DNA of 64,000 nt from Vandiemenella viatica (lineage: Eukaryota; Arthropoda; Insecta; Orthoptera; Morabidae). Shown here piece after piece: positions 53,306-63,429 of the stretch. The position numbers and the translations under genes were made by a program. Location of the stretch: assembly GCA_031002005.1 (NCBI GenBank), contig JARYHS010009186.1, positions 251,811,199-251,875,198 on the forward strand, written 5' to 3'. The notes beneath the pieces were generated by a model, which saw only the letters and a program-made list of their open reading frames with translations, was not told the origin of the DNA and did no database searches. Every line of letters starts with the position of its first letter. Positions within the stretch are counted from its first letter, which is position 1.

Positions 53306-54389
53306 TAATAATAGCGAGCAAGAGACATCACTTAGATGGCTGGATGATATGGAAGCAGCTAGAAGGAAGCTGCCAAATTATGGGAATGGGTGGACCTTAA
53401 ATTAAAAGATTATTTGTAGTAATGTTACATATATGTAAGAGTTGCTTGAAAAATATGCAATATTTAAGAAGCTCCGGAATAAAAGTTTGTTAAATTGAAA
53501 ATTGGAAAATTTAATTGCTGTCATTATAACAGATCGCACTCTTGAAATAAAAATAACAAGAAACAAAAGCAAGGTAGAGTATGCGTTTTATTTCTGATAA
53601 AGGAATCAAAATGAGGAGTGATTTACGGTATTATGGTTATAATCGGAAAGTTGGACTTAAAAGTCATTTATATGTAAAAGACGGCAAAGAGTATTTCCAT
53701 TCTGGGCGTAAGTTGGTAAAGACAATAAAATATCAAAATAATATAAATGAATTGCTGAAGACGCGACAAGAGTAGTAAATGGTTAGCAGAACGATAAAAA
53801 CTAGCGTAGTGGTTGTTGTAACTTCAGAAGGAAAGATTGTACTCTGTACTTTGAAAGCAATTCCGAGTTGCTGGTTTCATAGTTAAAAACTTGCAGCCTA
53901 TTGAAATCGGGTTATTCGTTTTGAAACACCATGTATTTATAGCTGTACAGTTGCAGTGCTCAATATTGCACATGAACATTACTGTTTCGGTACACTGCCA
54001 CGATAATTCCTGGCAGGCGAGAATTTCTTTGTAGTTGTTCTGTTGGCTTCGTTCCTTTGCACAAGAGGAGGGGAACGCTTGCAGCTGCCTGTGATTACCC
54101 TGCAGGTGAACGAGGCTACTGCAAACTGCGCAGCTTGCAAACACTTGCCGTGGCTCGTGAGCGAATCAACTAGTAGTGCGATGGTAAGTCTGTGAACAGC
54201 AGGATAAAGAGGTGAGGGCTTATCCATTTTTTCCGCGCAGTAAGCACCAATAAATTATAGAACTACTGGTAATAATTCGATTTCATTCCTTGGCTATAAA
54301 TTAAGGGCTAGCAGTAGTAAATACTGATTGACGATAATTTTTGGCTTTAGTACTCACACACGTTCTAACGTCAAAAGCCGGACTTTCAC
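53306..54389. other. No gene recognised
   Basis: A 64-codon frame at 53581-53775 is lysine/tyrosine-rich with no domain. Around 53345-53400 a short 'RWLDDMEAARRKLP'-like reading may be another LINE tail trace. Confidence 0.4.
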
Positions 54390-54556
54390 TTTTTTTTTTT
54401 TTTTTTTGTTTTTGTTTTTTTTTTTGTTTTTTTTTTTTGTTAACAGCATGGTTATTAGAGGCGGGATGGGATTGGGGCATGGAGCGGGAAGGTATTTGGT
54501 CATGGCATTTTTTAAGGAAGCATCCCGGCATTCGCCTGGAGTGATTTGGGGAAGAC
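54390..54556 (-). mobile_element. SINE family 1 (A), 5'-truncated, T-rich side
   Basis: A T/G-rich run (54390-54440), 'gttattagaggcgggatggg', then body to 'cctggagtgatttgggga'. The B box and head are missing. Confidence 0.65.
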
Positions 54557-54721
54557 TTTCACAAATTCCACGCTGAAACTACAATTACTTACTACTATAA
54601 GGTACGGATTCATCGTAGTGAAAGTGATATTTAAGACTGAATTCGAGCAATTTCTGCACCACCATTTTCAATTTTCAAAGGAGATGCAGAGACTTTTAAA
54701 GAATTGTAATGCTCGTATAAA

Positions 54722-55762
54722 GGAGATTTAATTTAATTTAATTGCGATGGTGCATATGCTCCGGTGACAATTTCCCTACACATACATTTGCCCCCACCCC
54801 CCCTTTTCCTGTACTCATCTACTTTTTCCCTCTACAAATTTAATCTTTAACGTTCATCTTTCAACGTGTTTGGTAAGTTATTCATTAGTTTAATCCCTGA
54901 CCTACGAAAGAGAATCTTCCCACACCCTTGTGCCTGAAATCGAGTGCCAGCTTGTGGTCACGGTCATTTTTTCCCTTCCACGCATTACTTTCAATTCTTT
55001 CTTACACCAATATCTGTCCCCGTTTCATCACCAACATACGCCTTGTGCGTTTCCATTACTATCTTCACCCACCTCCCGTCTTACATTGAATCCCATTCCA
55101 TCTCTTTTATCGTATCAGTTACTGATTGAGTTCTGCAGTAATTTCCAGAAATAAATCTAGCAGCCATTCTTTGCACGCTCTCCAACTCCTGTATATGATA
55201 CCCATGATGTGTGTCCCATACTACACTACCATATTCGAGCAATGGTCTGACGAAAGTTTTGTAACCCACTTCCTTTACTTCTCTCTTACACCCCCTCATC
55301 ACTCTCTCCAACAAGTGCAGAATTTTGAAACTTTTCCGACTAACTGTCCAATGTGTACTGCCCAGTTAAGCTTGTTATCAAATATGATGCCAAGATATTT
55401 ACATTTCAAGCCTTCAACAAGCAATTCTTTACCCACATTATGATCATAGTCAACCTTTAGTTTTTTATCTGTGTATCTAATAAGCTGATTCTTCTTTGCA
55501 TTTATCTTCATCGCATGTTTACCAACCCAACTAGATATCCTGTCCAGATCACCCTGCAACTGTTTACAGTCCTCTGCCCTTTTGATTCTTTTATATAGCA
55601 TTATTTCACCTGCAAACACTCTAATTTCTGACAGTAAACAAGCAACACAATTATTCATTACAATATTGAATAGCAATGGTCCCAATACGATACCCTGTGG
55701 CACTCTTATTTTTACTTCCACTACTTTTGATACAGCATTTCCTCCGCTATTCTTTTAAAACT
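54722..55762 (-). pseudogene. CR1/Jockey-like LINE, 3' part (copy D)
   Basis: Reverse orientation. The frame at 55721-55299 (140 codons) has VPQGIVLGPLLFNI, VFAGE in place of FADD, EDCKQLQGDLDRISSWVGKHAMKINAKK and KCKYLGIIFDNKLN. The frame at 55314-55081 has the downstream VMRGC.REVKEVGYK..VRPLLEYGSVVWD. A frameshift separates them. Loss of the catalytic Asp pair and the frameshift make it inactive. The 3' end is at about 54722 with an AT-rich tail. Confidence 0.8.
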
Positions 55763-56244
55763 CTCATGCGTCCATATTTGGACTTGTGTTGAGCTGTTTG
55801 GATTCCGTGTCGTAAGGGATTGATTGACAGTACAGAGAATGTAGAGAGAAGAGCCGCTCGATCCGTAATTGTTTGCCACAGTTCTTACGAAAGTGTCACA
55901 TAATTGATTCATAGATTAGGCTGGGATTTTGGCAGACAGACGATGTAGCTTTTGTTTGAATTTATGGGTGACCTTGCGAAAAACTTCTTTCATTGATGAG
56001 TGCGATGAAATACTTCGTTTTCGTTCACCAACCTATTCGCGTCTTAATGATAGGAGAGATAGAGATAAATGAGGTCCCAAACAGATGATTATGCAAATTC
56101 TTTTTTCACTCATGCTATTCGGGCCTGGAATGTACAGAGTTAGTTTTGGGTGAAAGTACTCTCTGCCACAAAAAATTTTGTGGTCTGCAGAGCAGACATG
56201 AAGTTAAGATCACATGAGGTTTTCCATGAGATATACAGTCTTTT
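55763..56244. other. No gene recognised
   Basis: Unique sequence with no domain. Confidence 0.4.
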
Positions 56245-56508
56245 ACCGAGCGTGGTGGTGTAACGGTTAGTGCTCTGGCCTCGCATTCGGAGGACGACGG
56301 TTCGAATCCCCGTCCGGGCATACAGATTTCGGTTTTCCATGGTTTCCCCAAATCACTCCAGGCGAATGCCGGGATGCTCCCTTCAAAAGGTCATGGCCGA
56401 ATTCCTTCCCGTTTCTTGTCCCCAGTCCCATCCTGCCTCTAATGACCTCGACGTCGACGAGGCGTAAAGTTATAAGCAAAAAAAAAAAAAAAAAACAAAA
56501 AAAAAAAA
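56245..56508 (+). mobile_element. tRNA-derived SINE family 1, subfamily A, near consensus
   Basis: Complete head 'accgagcgtggtggtgtaacggttag', B box, body, the A-type tail 'taatgacctcgacgtcgacgaggcgtaaag' and a long A-rich end. One of the best-preserved A copies in the window. Confidence 0.9.
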
Positions 56509-56747
56509 TTGCATTCTGACGTCTTTTTCCTGTTTCAGCTGATAAAACTGTAAAACATATGAATATCCAGTTAACTATTGCTCAGTCACTCCCCGTTATT
56601 TCTAACTTTCTGTATTGAGAAGCAACATAGTACTGCGCAACGATGTGACCACCAGATGTTAACTACACTTACAAGAGGTGTGCCACAGTTTAGCTGTTTG
56701 TAACATTTGTAATCGAATGTTGGCAGCAGTGTACCATTGACAATCCG

Positions 56748-56970
56748 AGCCTGGTGACCTCGCATTCGGTAGGACGCGGGTTAAATCCCCGTCCGCCCTC
56801 CCAGATTTAGGTTTTCCGTTCTTTCCCGAATCATTCCAGCGAATGCCAGAACCATTTGTTCTGAATACTATTACCGAACTCCTTCAAGTCCATTTCCATC
56901 AGCCCCCACGCGCCTCTAATGACCTAGACGTCGACGAGACGTAAAGCGCGTAGGCAAAATAAATAAATAA
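56748..56970 (+). mobile_element. SINE family 1 (A), diverged, head partly deleted
   Basis: 'cctcgcattcggtaggacgcgggttaaatcc', then body and A-type tail 'ctaatgacctagacgtcgacgagacgtaaagc', with (aaat)n end. Part of the A-box region is missing. Confidence 0.75.
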
Positions 56971-57847
56971 AGAATCCTGCAATGTCTCTTCAGTATCATA
57001 CCTCGCCATTTTTCTTTCTTTTATATTTTTGAGTCAGTCTGAATGTACTGCTGTAAGTTGTTTCTGCGGAATCGTTATGTAATTATAATGTCTCCAATCG
57101 TGTTTGTATAAACGAGAAGTTGCTATAAGATGTTTCGACAGAACGGAAAAATAAATGGTTACTGGTGTGACGTGGCGAAACTTATCTGGACACTCACTGG
57201 ATTTCTCAACACCCTCTATTTCCTCTCTCACTTCTAAAGGAACCGCTTCTAACTTTGAATTTTGCTTTTACAATAATGTCCTGAATTTGTTTGAGCTGCC
57301 TTCCAAATAATGTGATCAAGTCTTTAGAAGTTTCATTTAAACTCCTCGTAAACAAGAAACGACGCCTCCAGAGCTCGAGAATCTGTGTTTAATTCGAAGT
57401 TCTGAACACTGCAGACGAGTGAGGACAAGTGGAAGGTCGGGAATCAAAGAGCAATTTAGCGTCGTCGCCACTTGTTTCGCTCTCGTTAGAAGGTCGAGTG
57501 GCGCGGAGTTTGGTAATGATTGGAAGGATTTACTCTGCAACAGTTTGCGCCCTGCCACCTATCCAGCCCACTCGCCAGCCAGCTGGGCTAATGGCTTCTT
57601 TGATTACGGCGGGAGACGAACTTTAATGAACCTAAGAACCGAGCAGCCGGCGCACGCTCGATTAACTGTCCGACCTGGCGGCAAAACAACTCGCTTTGCT
57701 ACGACAGCGGCGTCGAGCTTTTATATCTAACATTTTTTTTATTTTTTTTTTTTTTGGAACCACAACTTTGAGATAAAAACTTCATATCATAAATACTAAT
57801 AAAATGCTAAGCTTGGTCATTGTGCCCGTAAAGCAGTGACGTCCACG
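56971..57847. other. No gene recognised
   Basis: Includes a GC-richer block at 57400-57720 with frames up to 103 codons but no domain, and T-runs at 57732-57755. Confidence 0.4.
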
Positions 57848-57855
57848 CTCCCAGG

Positions 57856-58651
57856 CAGCGTCGGCCTTAGTCATTGTGAGGCCCCGGGCGGCAGATCCTT
57901 GCGAGGCCCTTGTCCTTTGTACAAAATATATTAATCGTAGGTATTTCTGATGATCAACGAAAAATGTAAACATCATAAAAATAAACTGTGAGTTTTAAAA
58001 TATTATATTAGAAGAGTTAACAAACATAAAGATGACAAATCATTAAGAATAAACTGAAGTACGTTAAGGCCTTTGAAGATATACGCAGGGATTTAAAAAT
58101 GATGTTTGCGCCTTTTCTTGAGACTGAAATATTTCATTAAGGCACAAGAATCTAATGAATGATCTATTTCATTTTCAATTCAAAGAATAGAAAGGGCTGA
58201 AAACCAATCTTGTGTCATCGAATTCTTCAAATATGTTTTAATATTTTTTAACCATGAAAAACTTCTTTCTGCGGACGCAACTGTATTACGTGTTGCGGCA
58301 ATAATTCTCAAGACTACTTCAATAGTGGGGTACACTTCAGTAATTCAGTTAATGTTTTTTCTATTATTTATGTCATCACTGAGATACCACTATCGTTTTC
58401 TTCATACAGTTCTTGTCCATCAATATCAGATGTTTCCCCTGCTATTATACGAATGTAACATTCAATAAATCTAATTGAGAAATTTTGATTGGTTAGTAAT
58501 TAATATATACTTTACCATCAATTAACCAACTTTGTTACCACTAATAGCAGAAGATAAAATAAACTTTTCAAACATAAACTTTAATCAACTCGGGTAGCTG
58601 TGCGAGGCCCTGGGCGATTGCCCTGTTCGCCACCCCCAAAGGCCGCCTCTG
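57856..58651 (-). mobile_element. hAT remnant with terminal repeats and 8-bp TSD (7/8)
   Basis: The left end CAG-G-CGGCCTTAG and the complement of the right end CAGAGGCGGCCTTTGG are hAT-type inverted repeats; both are followed by a GGGC(C/G)-rich subterminal block near 'gcgaggccc'. Flanks are CTCCCAGG (57848-57855) and CTCCCAAG (58652-58659), 7 of 8 identical. On the minus strand (about 58460-58100), across frames, an ERSFS.LK.IKTYLKN.M..DWFS.L..LELKMK reading is the C-terminal dimerisation region of hAT transposases. Internally deleted and dead. Confidence 0.75.
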
Positions 58652-58984
58652 CTCCCAAGCTTCGTCGAAAAATTAACAGCGGCCAAAGAAATGTCTGTAA
58701 AACAACGTTATGAGCGTTATTTTGTGAGAATTCCGTTTAGCTAAGCAACTGAGAATAAATGAAGTTACTGAACACTGAAAGGGAATTGTGAACCTCGGTA
58801 GAATTCGGGCAAACGCTGTCTAGGCTCACTCGGTTTGTCGCTGCCAGCGCGACCACTGCTCATCACCAGCCACCATTCTCTGCCATTTCTTCAATAGGCA
58901 GTGTTTTATGGGAGTTGTTATCCTAGGATATTTTCTCCAATTAACAAGGTTGGTCAATTATTCTCAGTTCGTTGGTCTTTATGT

Positions 58985-59320
58985 TGGTGCATTAGTTTAT
59001 TAAATTCAATGGTCTTTTATCTCGGTCTGCTGAAATGTCATACTGGCCGATGTTTTTGACCATTAGATTTTTTGACTTCTGGGAGCTTCTGTAGGACTTC
59101 CTGGAGACGTCGGGTTACAATAGCTCTACTTCTGCTGAGAGAGAAGTATGCGGTGTCATCTGCGTAGGTCGTAATCTCTACACCGGGGTTATTAGGCACG
59201 TCAGCAGTGTACAATGTATAGAGTACTGGTCCGAGAACCGACCCTTGAGGGACACCGGCCCAGATCCTTCTTCTAGTTGAGAAAGCATTGTTGACGCGGA
59301 CACTGAATGTGCGGCTGGCC
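58985..59320 (-). pseudogene. Jockey-like LINE RT core fragment
   Basis: On the minus strand (about 59315-59050) the reading FSVRVNNAFSTRRRIWAGVPQGSVLGPVLYTLYTADVP continues with the catalytic box TYADDTAYF and a following helix (RRLQEVLQEV). It is a different LINE family from the CR1-like copies. Both ends are missing and it stops shortly after the catalytic region. The YADD box is intact. Confidence 0.8.
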
Positions 59321-59649
59321 TAGTACCGCAAACACAGTGCAGGGGACCGAGCCTTGTCGTAAGCTCGAGCCTGACAGCAGGCGTGCTGCGTCGGGACGAT
59401 GTGTTGCTGGTACTCGCTCCGTACAACCGGAACAGCCACCGAACTGCATCCCAAACTTAAAATTACCAAATAGAAGGATGAAGTAACTGAAAAATTAAAG
59501 AGTTTATGTCTTCTTCTTGATATTTTCTATAAGACTGTATACGTTTAGCTTCGGAAAATCCAGACACTTTTTGACCGGGCACAAGTCTATTTTCATAATT
59601 AAAAATAAAAAAAAATTGGCAAATTGCACCACATTTCAACATTTCGGTG
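59321..59649. other. No gene recognised
   Basis: Nothing recognisable. Confidence 0.35.
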
Positions 59650-59925
59650 TATCGAGCGTGGTGGGTGAATGGTTAACGTTCTGGCCTCGCATTCGGGAGG
59701 ACGCGGGTTCGAATCCCCGTCCGGGCATCCAGATTTGGGTTTTCCATGGTTTCCCCAGATCACTCCAGGCGAATGCCGGGATGCTTCCTTCAAAAAGGCC
59801 ATGGCCGATTTCCTTCCAGTTCCTTGCCACCAGTCCCATCCCGTCTCTAATGACCTTAGCTGTCGACGAGGCGTAAAGCCATAAGTAAAAAATAAATAAA
59901 ATAAAAAAATAATAAAAAATATTCT
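59650..59925 (+). mobile_element. tRNA-derived SINE family 1, subfamily A, near consensus
   Basis: Full head, B box (gggttcgaatccccg), body and A-type tail (-tgtcgacgaggcgtaaagccataag), then (aaat)n-type A-rich tail. No exact duplication found. Confidence 0.88.
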
Positions 59926-60358
59926 GTGGCGATATTCCGGCATTTCTTACAAGGGAACAATCTTTCTTCTGAACTTGTGAATGATCTTTTGGTTATTGAC
60001 AATCACGTATGAGGGTGATATCAGTTATGTCATTAAAGTCGGTTTAATGTTGTTCAATAATAAGTACAAATGCTTACATGATATCACATGCCTCTAAGGC
60101 TTAAATATAAACCATAAAGCATGCGGATTCAGGGTATAGTCTACTTTATGTAAGTCAGTGACCATAGGTAACTTATTTATGTTATAGTTTTCGTTGCACT
60201 GATCTCATGGCTTGTAATACTTCCGTTGCATATGTTTATCAAACACATACATCTTTCACTTCGTGTCTACGCTGATATACTGTAGAATCGAAAATCCCCT
60301 GCTGTACAATCTCGTGCAGTTTTCTATGATGTACCATGACACCATGCGCTATTCCTGC
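59926..60358. other. No gene recognised
   Basis: AT-rich sequence, nothing recognised. Confidence 0.35.
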
Positions 60359-60377
60359 ACTGCCTATCCTTCGCATG

Positions 60378-60770
60378 TCCGCCGAGCCTTCGTTTGTCCG
60401 CTGAGCCTTCGTTTGTCCGCTGAGCCTTCTTTGTTCGCCGAGCCTTCGTTTGTCCTCCGAGCCTTCATTCGACCGCCGAGCCTTCATGTTTGCACCGAAC
60501 CTTTGTTTGTCCGCCGATCCTTCATTCGTCCACCGAGCCTCCATTATTCCGCCGAGCTTTCGTTTGTCCCCCGAGCCTTCGTTTGTCCCCCGAGCCTTCA
60601 TTCGACCGCCGAGTCTTCATTTTTGCACCGAACCTTTGTTTGTCCGCCGAGCCTTCATTCTTCCGCCGATCCTTCATTCGTCCACCGAGCCTCCATTAAT
60701 CCGCCGAGCCTTCGTTTGTCCCCCGAGTCTTCGTTTGTCTCCCGAGTCTTCATTTGACCATCGAGCCTGG
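60378..60770 (+). repeat. 19-bp minisatellite, 20 units with higher-order structure
   Basis: Consensus tccgccgagccttcgtttg (19 bp). Twenty consecutive units occupy 60378-60756 (one is 18 bp), then a decayed unit; the 18 bp before may be a unit zero. The variant order ACCGCC.../TGCACC.../TCCGCCGAT.../TCCACC.../TCCGCC.../TCCCCC... occurs twice, so a block of about 7-8 units was duplicated. Because 19 is not a multiple of 3 and the unit has no stop in any phase, all frames stay open across it; the 120-164-codon frames here are a by-product. Confidence 0.9.
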
Positions 60771-61500
60771 GAAGTTCCAGCGGTCACAACTCGCCCGGGT
60801 AGAGAGAACCGGTCATAACCGAGCGAGTTCGAGTGTCTGTAGACCGCACTTTGCATTCGTCATTAAACGTTTTTTGTTTATTTACATTCGTTATATGCAG
60901 ATGCTCCTGTTACATTCTCTATCGCTGATACATTAATCTAAGAAATATAGGATCACGTTTGAAACGCGATGAAGTGACTGTATTAAAGTGGTGTGATTGA
61001 TGCTTGCATGTTCGAGCAGAAATACCTTGCCCTTCGTGTTAACAGTAGAGGAAATGAGTAATTCAAGTTTTTTTTTTTTTTTTGAAAATAATCACTGTTG
61101 ATCTACCCGCCAGTGTGGATCAATGGGCTGAAGCTGAGCACGCTGGATCAGAGAGGTACAAAGCCCAAATACCAGCGTGCCCGCAATCATGTACGCGACA
61201 GCTTGGACAGTCCTCAATGTTCGCCTCGTAAACTACACTTTTTACAAACAAAAAAAATACGCTTATTATACAGAACACACAAAGTTACACGTTTAACAAA
61301 CAGATGGCGAGATAAGATTTTCCTCCAGTGCATTAGGTCGACGGGGATAACAGGTCCTGCTAGACCTCAGGCGGGAACTCATTTCGGGCAATACCTTCCC
61401 CCTCCCCCCCTCCCCTAAACCCCGCTATCTCATCATTCACGCTGGTCGTCTAGTTAGTTGATTTAAATGTCAGTAAGGAAAATTCTGTTTCCACTGGAGT
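60771..61500. other. No gene recognised
   Basis: Includes a T-run (61064-61083) and a 106-codon frame at 61098-61418 with no domain. Confidence 0.4.
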
Positions 61501-62324
61501 CTTAGAAGTGGATTTTTTTTTGTCTCAATGAGCCTTACAAGGCTCATGAATGTCATCTTATTGATTATCTTGGCTTCGTGGCTTTTAGGAGAAAGATACA
61601 CCTTCAAGCCAGTGTATTGGAAAATTTAAAAACACATGTTTTTCTCCAAGGGTGGAAGAGTATGTACCAAGTGGGAAAGGTTATACGAGCCTGTGTATGA
61701 ATTATTATTTGAAAAATTATGTATAGCTAGATGGAAGTTTATTAATTATGCTTCTGTATAATTTTTGCTTAATTAATTGTGAATTTGTGTAAATGAACAT
61801 TATTTTATGGAGAGAAACTCCGTATGTAAATGCTATGTAATGTGTTCAAAGACAGTGTTATGCACAAAACATTAATTACAAGTTTGTGATTGAAAGTGTT
61901 GATGTAAGCCACGATGTTTGGAGGACAATTATCAATGGTTTGGATTGTTTTATGGTGATAATTTTGTGAGTAAATATCTTTAATTTCGGTGTGTTTCATG
62001 ATGATTGTGAATGATTTTGTATTAATTCTGATTGTTTTAATATGATTTTGATTGTTAACTCCATAGTCGCCGTTCGAGAAACAAAGACGGCAATCTCAGT
62101 CATATTTTGGAATTTTCTGCAGCGCCTTTATAAACTACAGGCAGAGACGAGTTGTGGAGTTGCAAGTTAATTGAAAGTTAGAATCGCTGTAACATCTGTA
62201 TGTTTGTATCTTTGGTTCGAGACGATGCTTGTCGTGTAATGTTATTATAGAGCGCATGGGAAAATAAACATAAGTGAAAAGTGGTTCTTCGGAGCAATTA
62301 TTTCAAGCAACCAAATACATATCA
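61500..62324 (+). repeat. LTR-like region of a second LTR retroelement (approximate left edge)
   Basis: A long AT-rich stretch is followed by TTTATAAA (about 62129), then AATAAA (about 62262), then a U5-like end terminating in 'accaaatacatatca' that matches 39275-39358. Immediately downstream is a gag-like start (62432). The left edge is not determined. A perfect 9-bp hairpin (atgagcctt/aaggctcat) at 61528-61548 lies near the presumed start. Confidence 0.5.
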
Positions 62325-62431
62325 TAGCTTCTGCGGCAAGGATTAAACGTCAAGAAAAAATAATTAACCAGTTACCTATCGAGGTGTTGTGTGAATGCCA
62401 GTGTGGTGTGTCGTTCGCGTTGTGAATTAAT

Positions 62432-62700
62432 GGAAGACCAAGGAAGGGAGACAGCGAAACCCGGTACGGCACAATTCAGGCCTACTCTTCCGAAGAACAC
62501 AAGGATCCGCTGAGCCAAAGGTTGCCCTCCGACGGGCAAATTCCAGCATCATCGTCGTATGTCCTCACTCCATACGCAGTGTGGAGAAGAACCACAATAT
62601 GGCGACCAGGACTCATCACATGGACTCAAACCAGCTACCCCCGTGTCATTGCCGGTCACCATCACGGAGTCGCAGCCAACAGCAAACGGTTCTGACTTTG
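62432..62700 (+). pseudogene. gag N-terminal remnant of the second LTR element
   Basis: From the ATG at about 62432 the reading MEDQGRETAKPG..QFRPTLPKNTR is followed by a stop and continues in other frames with Pro/Ser/Thr-rich sequence, like the leader of a gag gene placed just downstream of an LTR. No capsid domain remains. Assignment is by position and composition. Confidence 0.35.
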
Positions 62701-62843
62701 TTTAACTTCTGAAATGTCTAACAAGGGGAACTTACCGTCTCGGAAATTCAGTTCGGGATAAGACTTCGCAGATTAGTATTATGCCTAAAGGTAGTTCACC
62801 CTGTAAAGTACTAAAGCCGAAAGATTCCGAGAAAAACGGCTCT

Positions 62844-63088
62844 ACCGAGCATGGTGGGTGAGCACTTAACACTCTGGCCTCGCATTCGGGAGGACGCCGG
62901 TTCGAGTTCCCGTCCGGGCATCCAGATTTGGGTTTTCCATGGTTTCCCCAAATCACTCCAGGCGAACGTGGGATGTTTCCTTCAAAAGGGCGTTGGACGA
63001 ATTCCTTCCCGTTCCGTGTCCCCAGCCCCATCCCGCCTCTAATGACCTCGACGTCGACGAGGCATAAAGCCATAATTTTAAAAAAAAT
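62844..63088 (+). mobile_element. tRNA-derived SINE family 1, subfamily A
   Basis: Full head (accgagcatggtgggtgag), B box (ggttcgagttccc), body with small deletions, and a near-perfect A-type tail 'taatgacctcgacgtcgacgaggcataaagccataa'. Confidence 0.88.
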
Positions 63089-63144
63089 GTTCTAAAGTTT
63101 TACGCACAGCTCATATGCTGATCGATATTTACACCATGCCAGCA

Positions 63145-63225
63145 CAGTGAAGTGGATGGGTCTGTAGCGACCTCGCTTTTTGCGCGGGCACTCCGGGTTC
63201 GATTCTACCGCGGGAAACTTTTTAA
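63145..63225 (+). other. tRNA-like head (SINE or tRNA relic)
   Basis: 'gggtctgtagcgacctcg' and the B box 'ccgggttcgattct' are spaced like a tRNA, ending in 'accgcggga', but acceptor pairing is poor. No body is shared with SINE families 1 or 2. Confidence 0.3.
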
Positions 63226-63429
63226 AACTTGTTATAAACATTATAACAATTTTTAAATAAGGTTAATGACCTAAAATTTTATCAGTTAAATCATAATTAT
63301 TTTTTCTTTATGAAATGACTGTTACAACTAATTATAATGTGAATTATAAATAATAGTTCATTCTTCACATTCGCTGAGATTAGAACGTTCTATACTGCGA
63401 AATAATATCGGAATTTTTAAAATATTGTC

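Noticed and set aside
60239..60818. Long frames on both strands (120-164 codons) at the minisatellite
   Set aside because: They exist because a 19-bp unit without stops cycles through all frames. No domain or start context.
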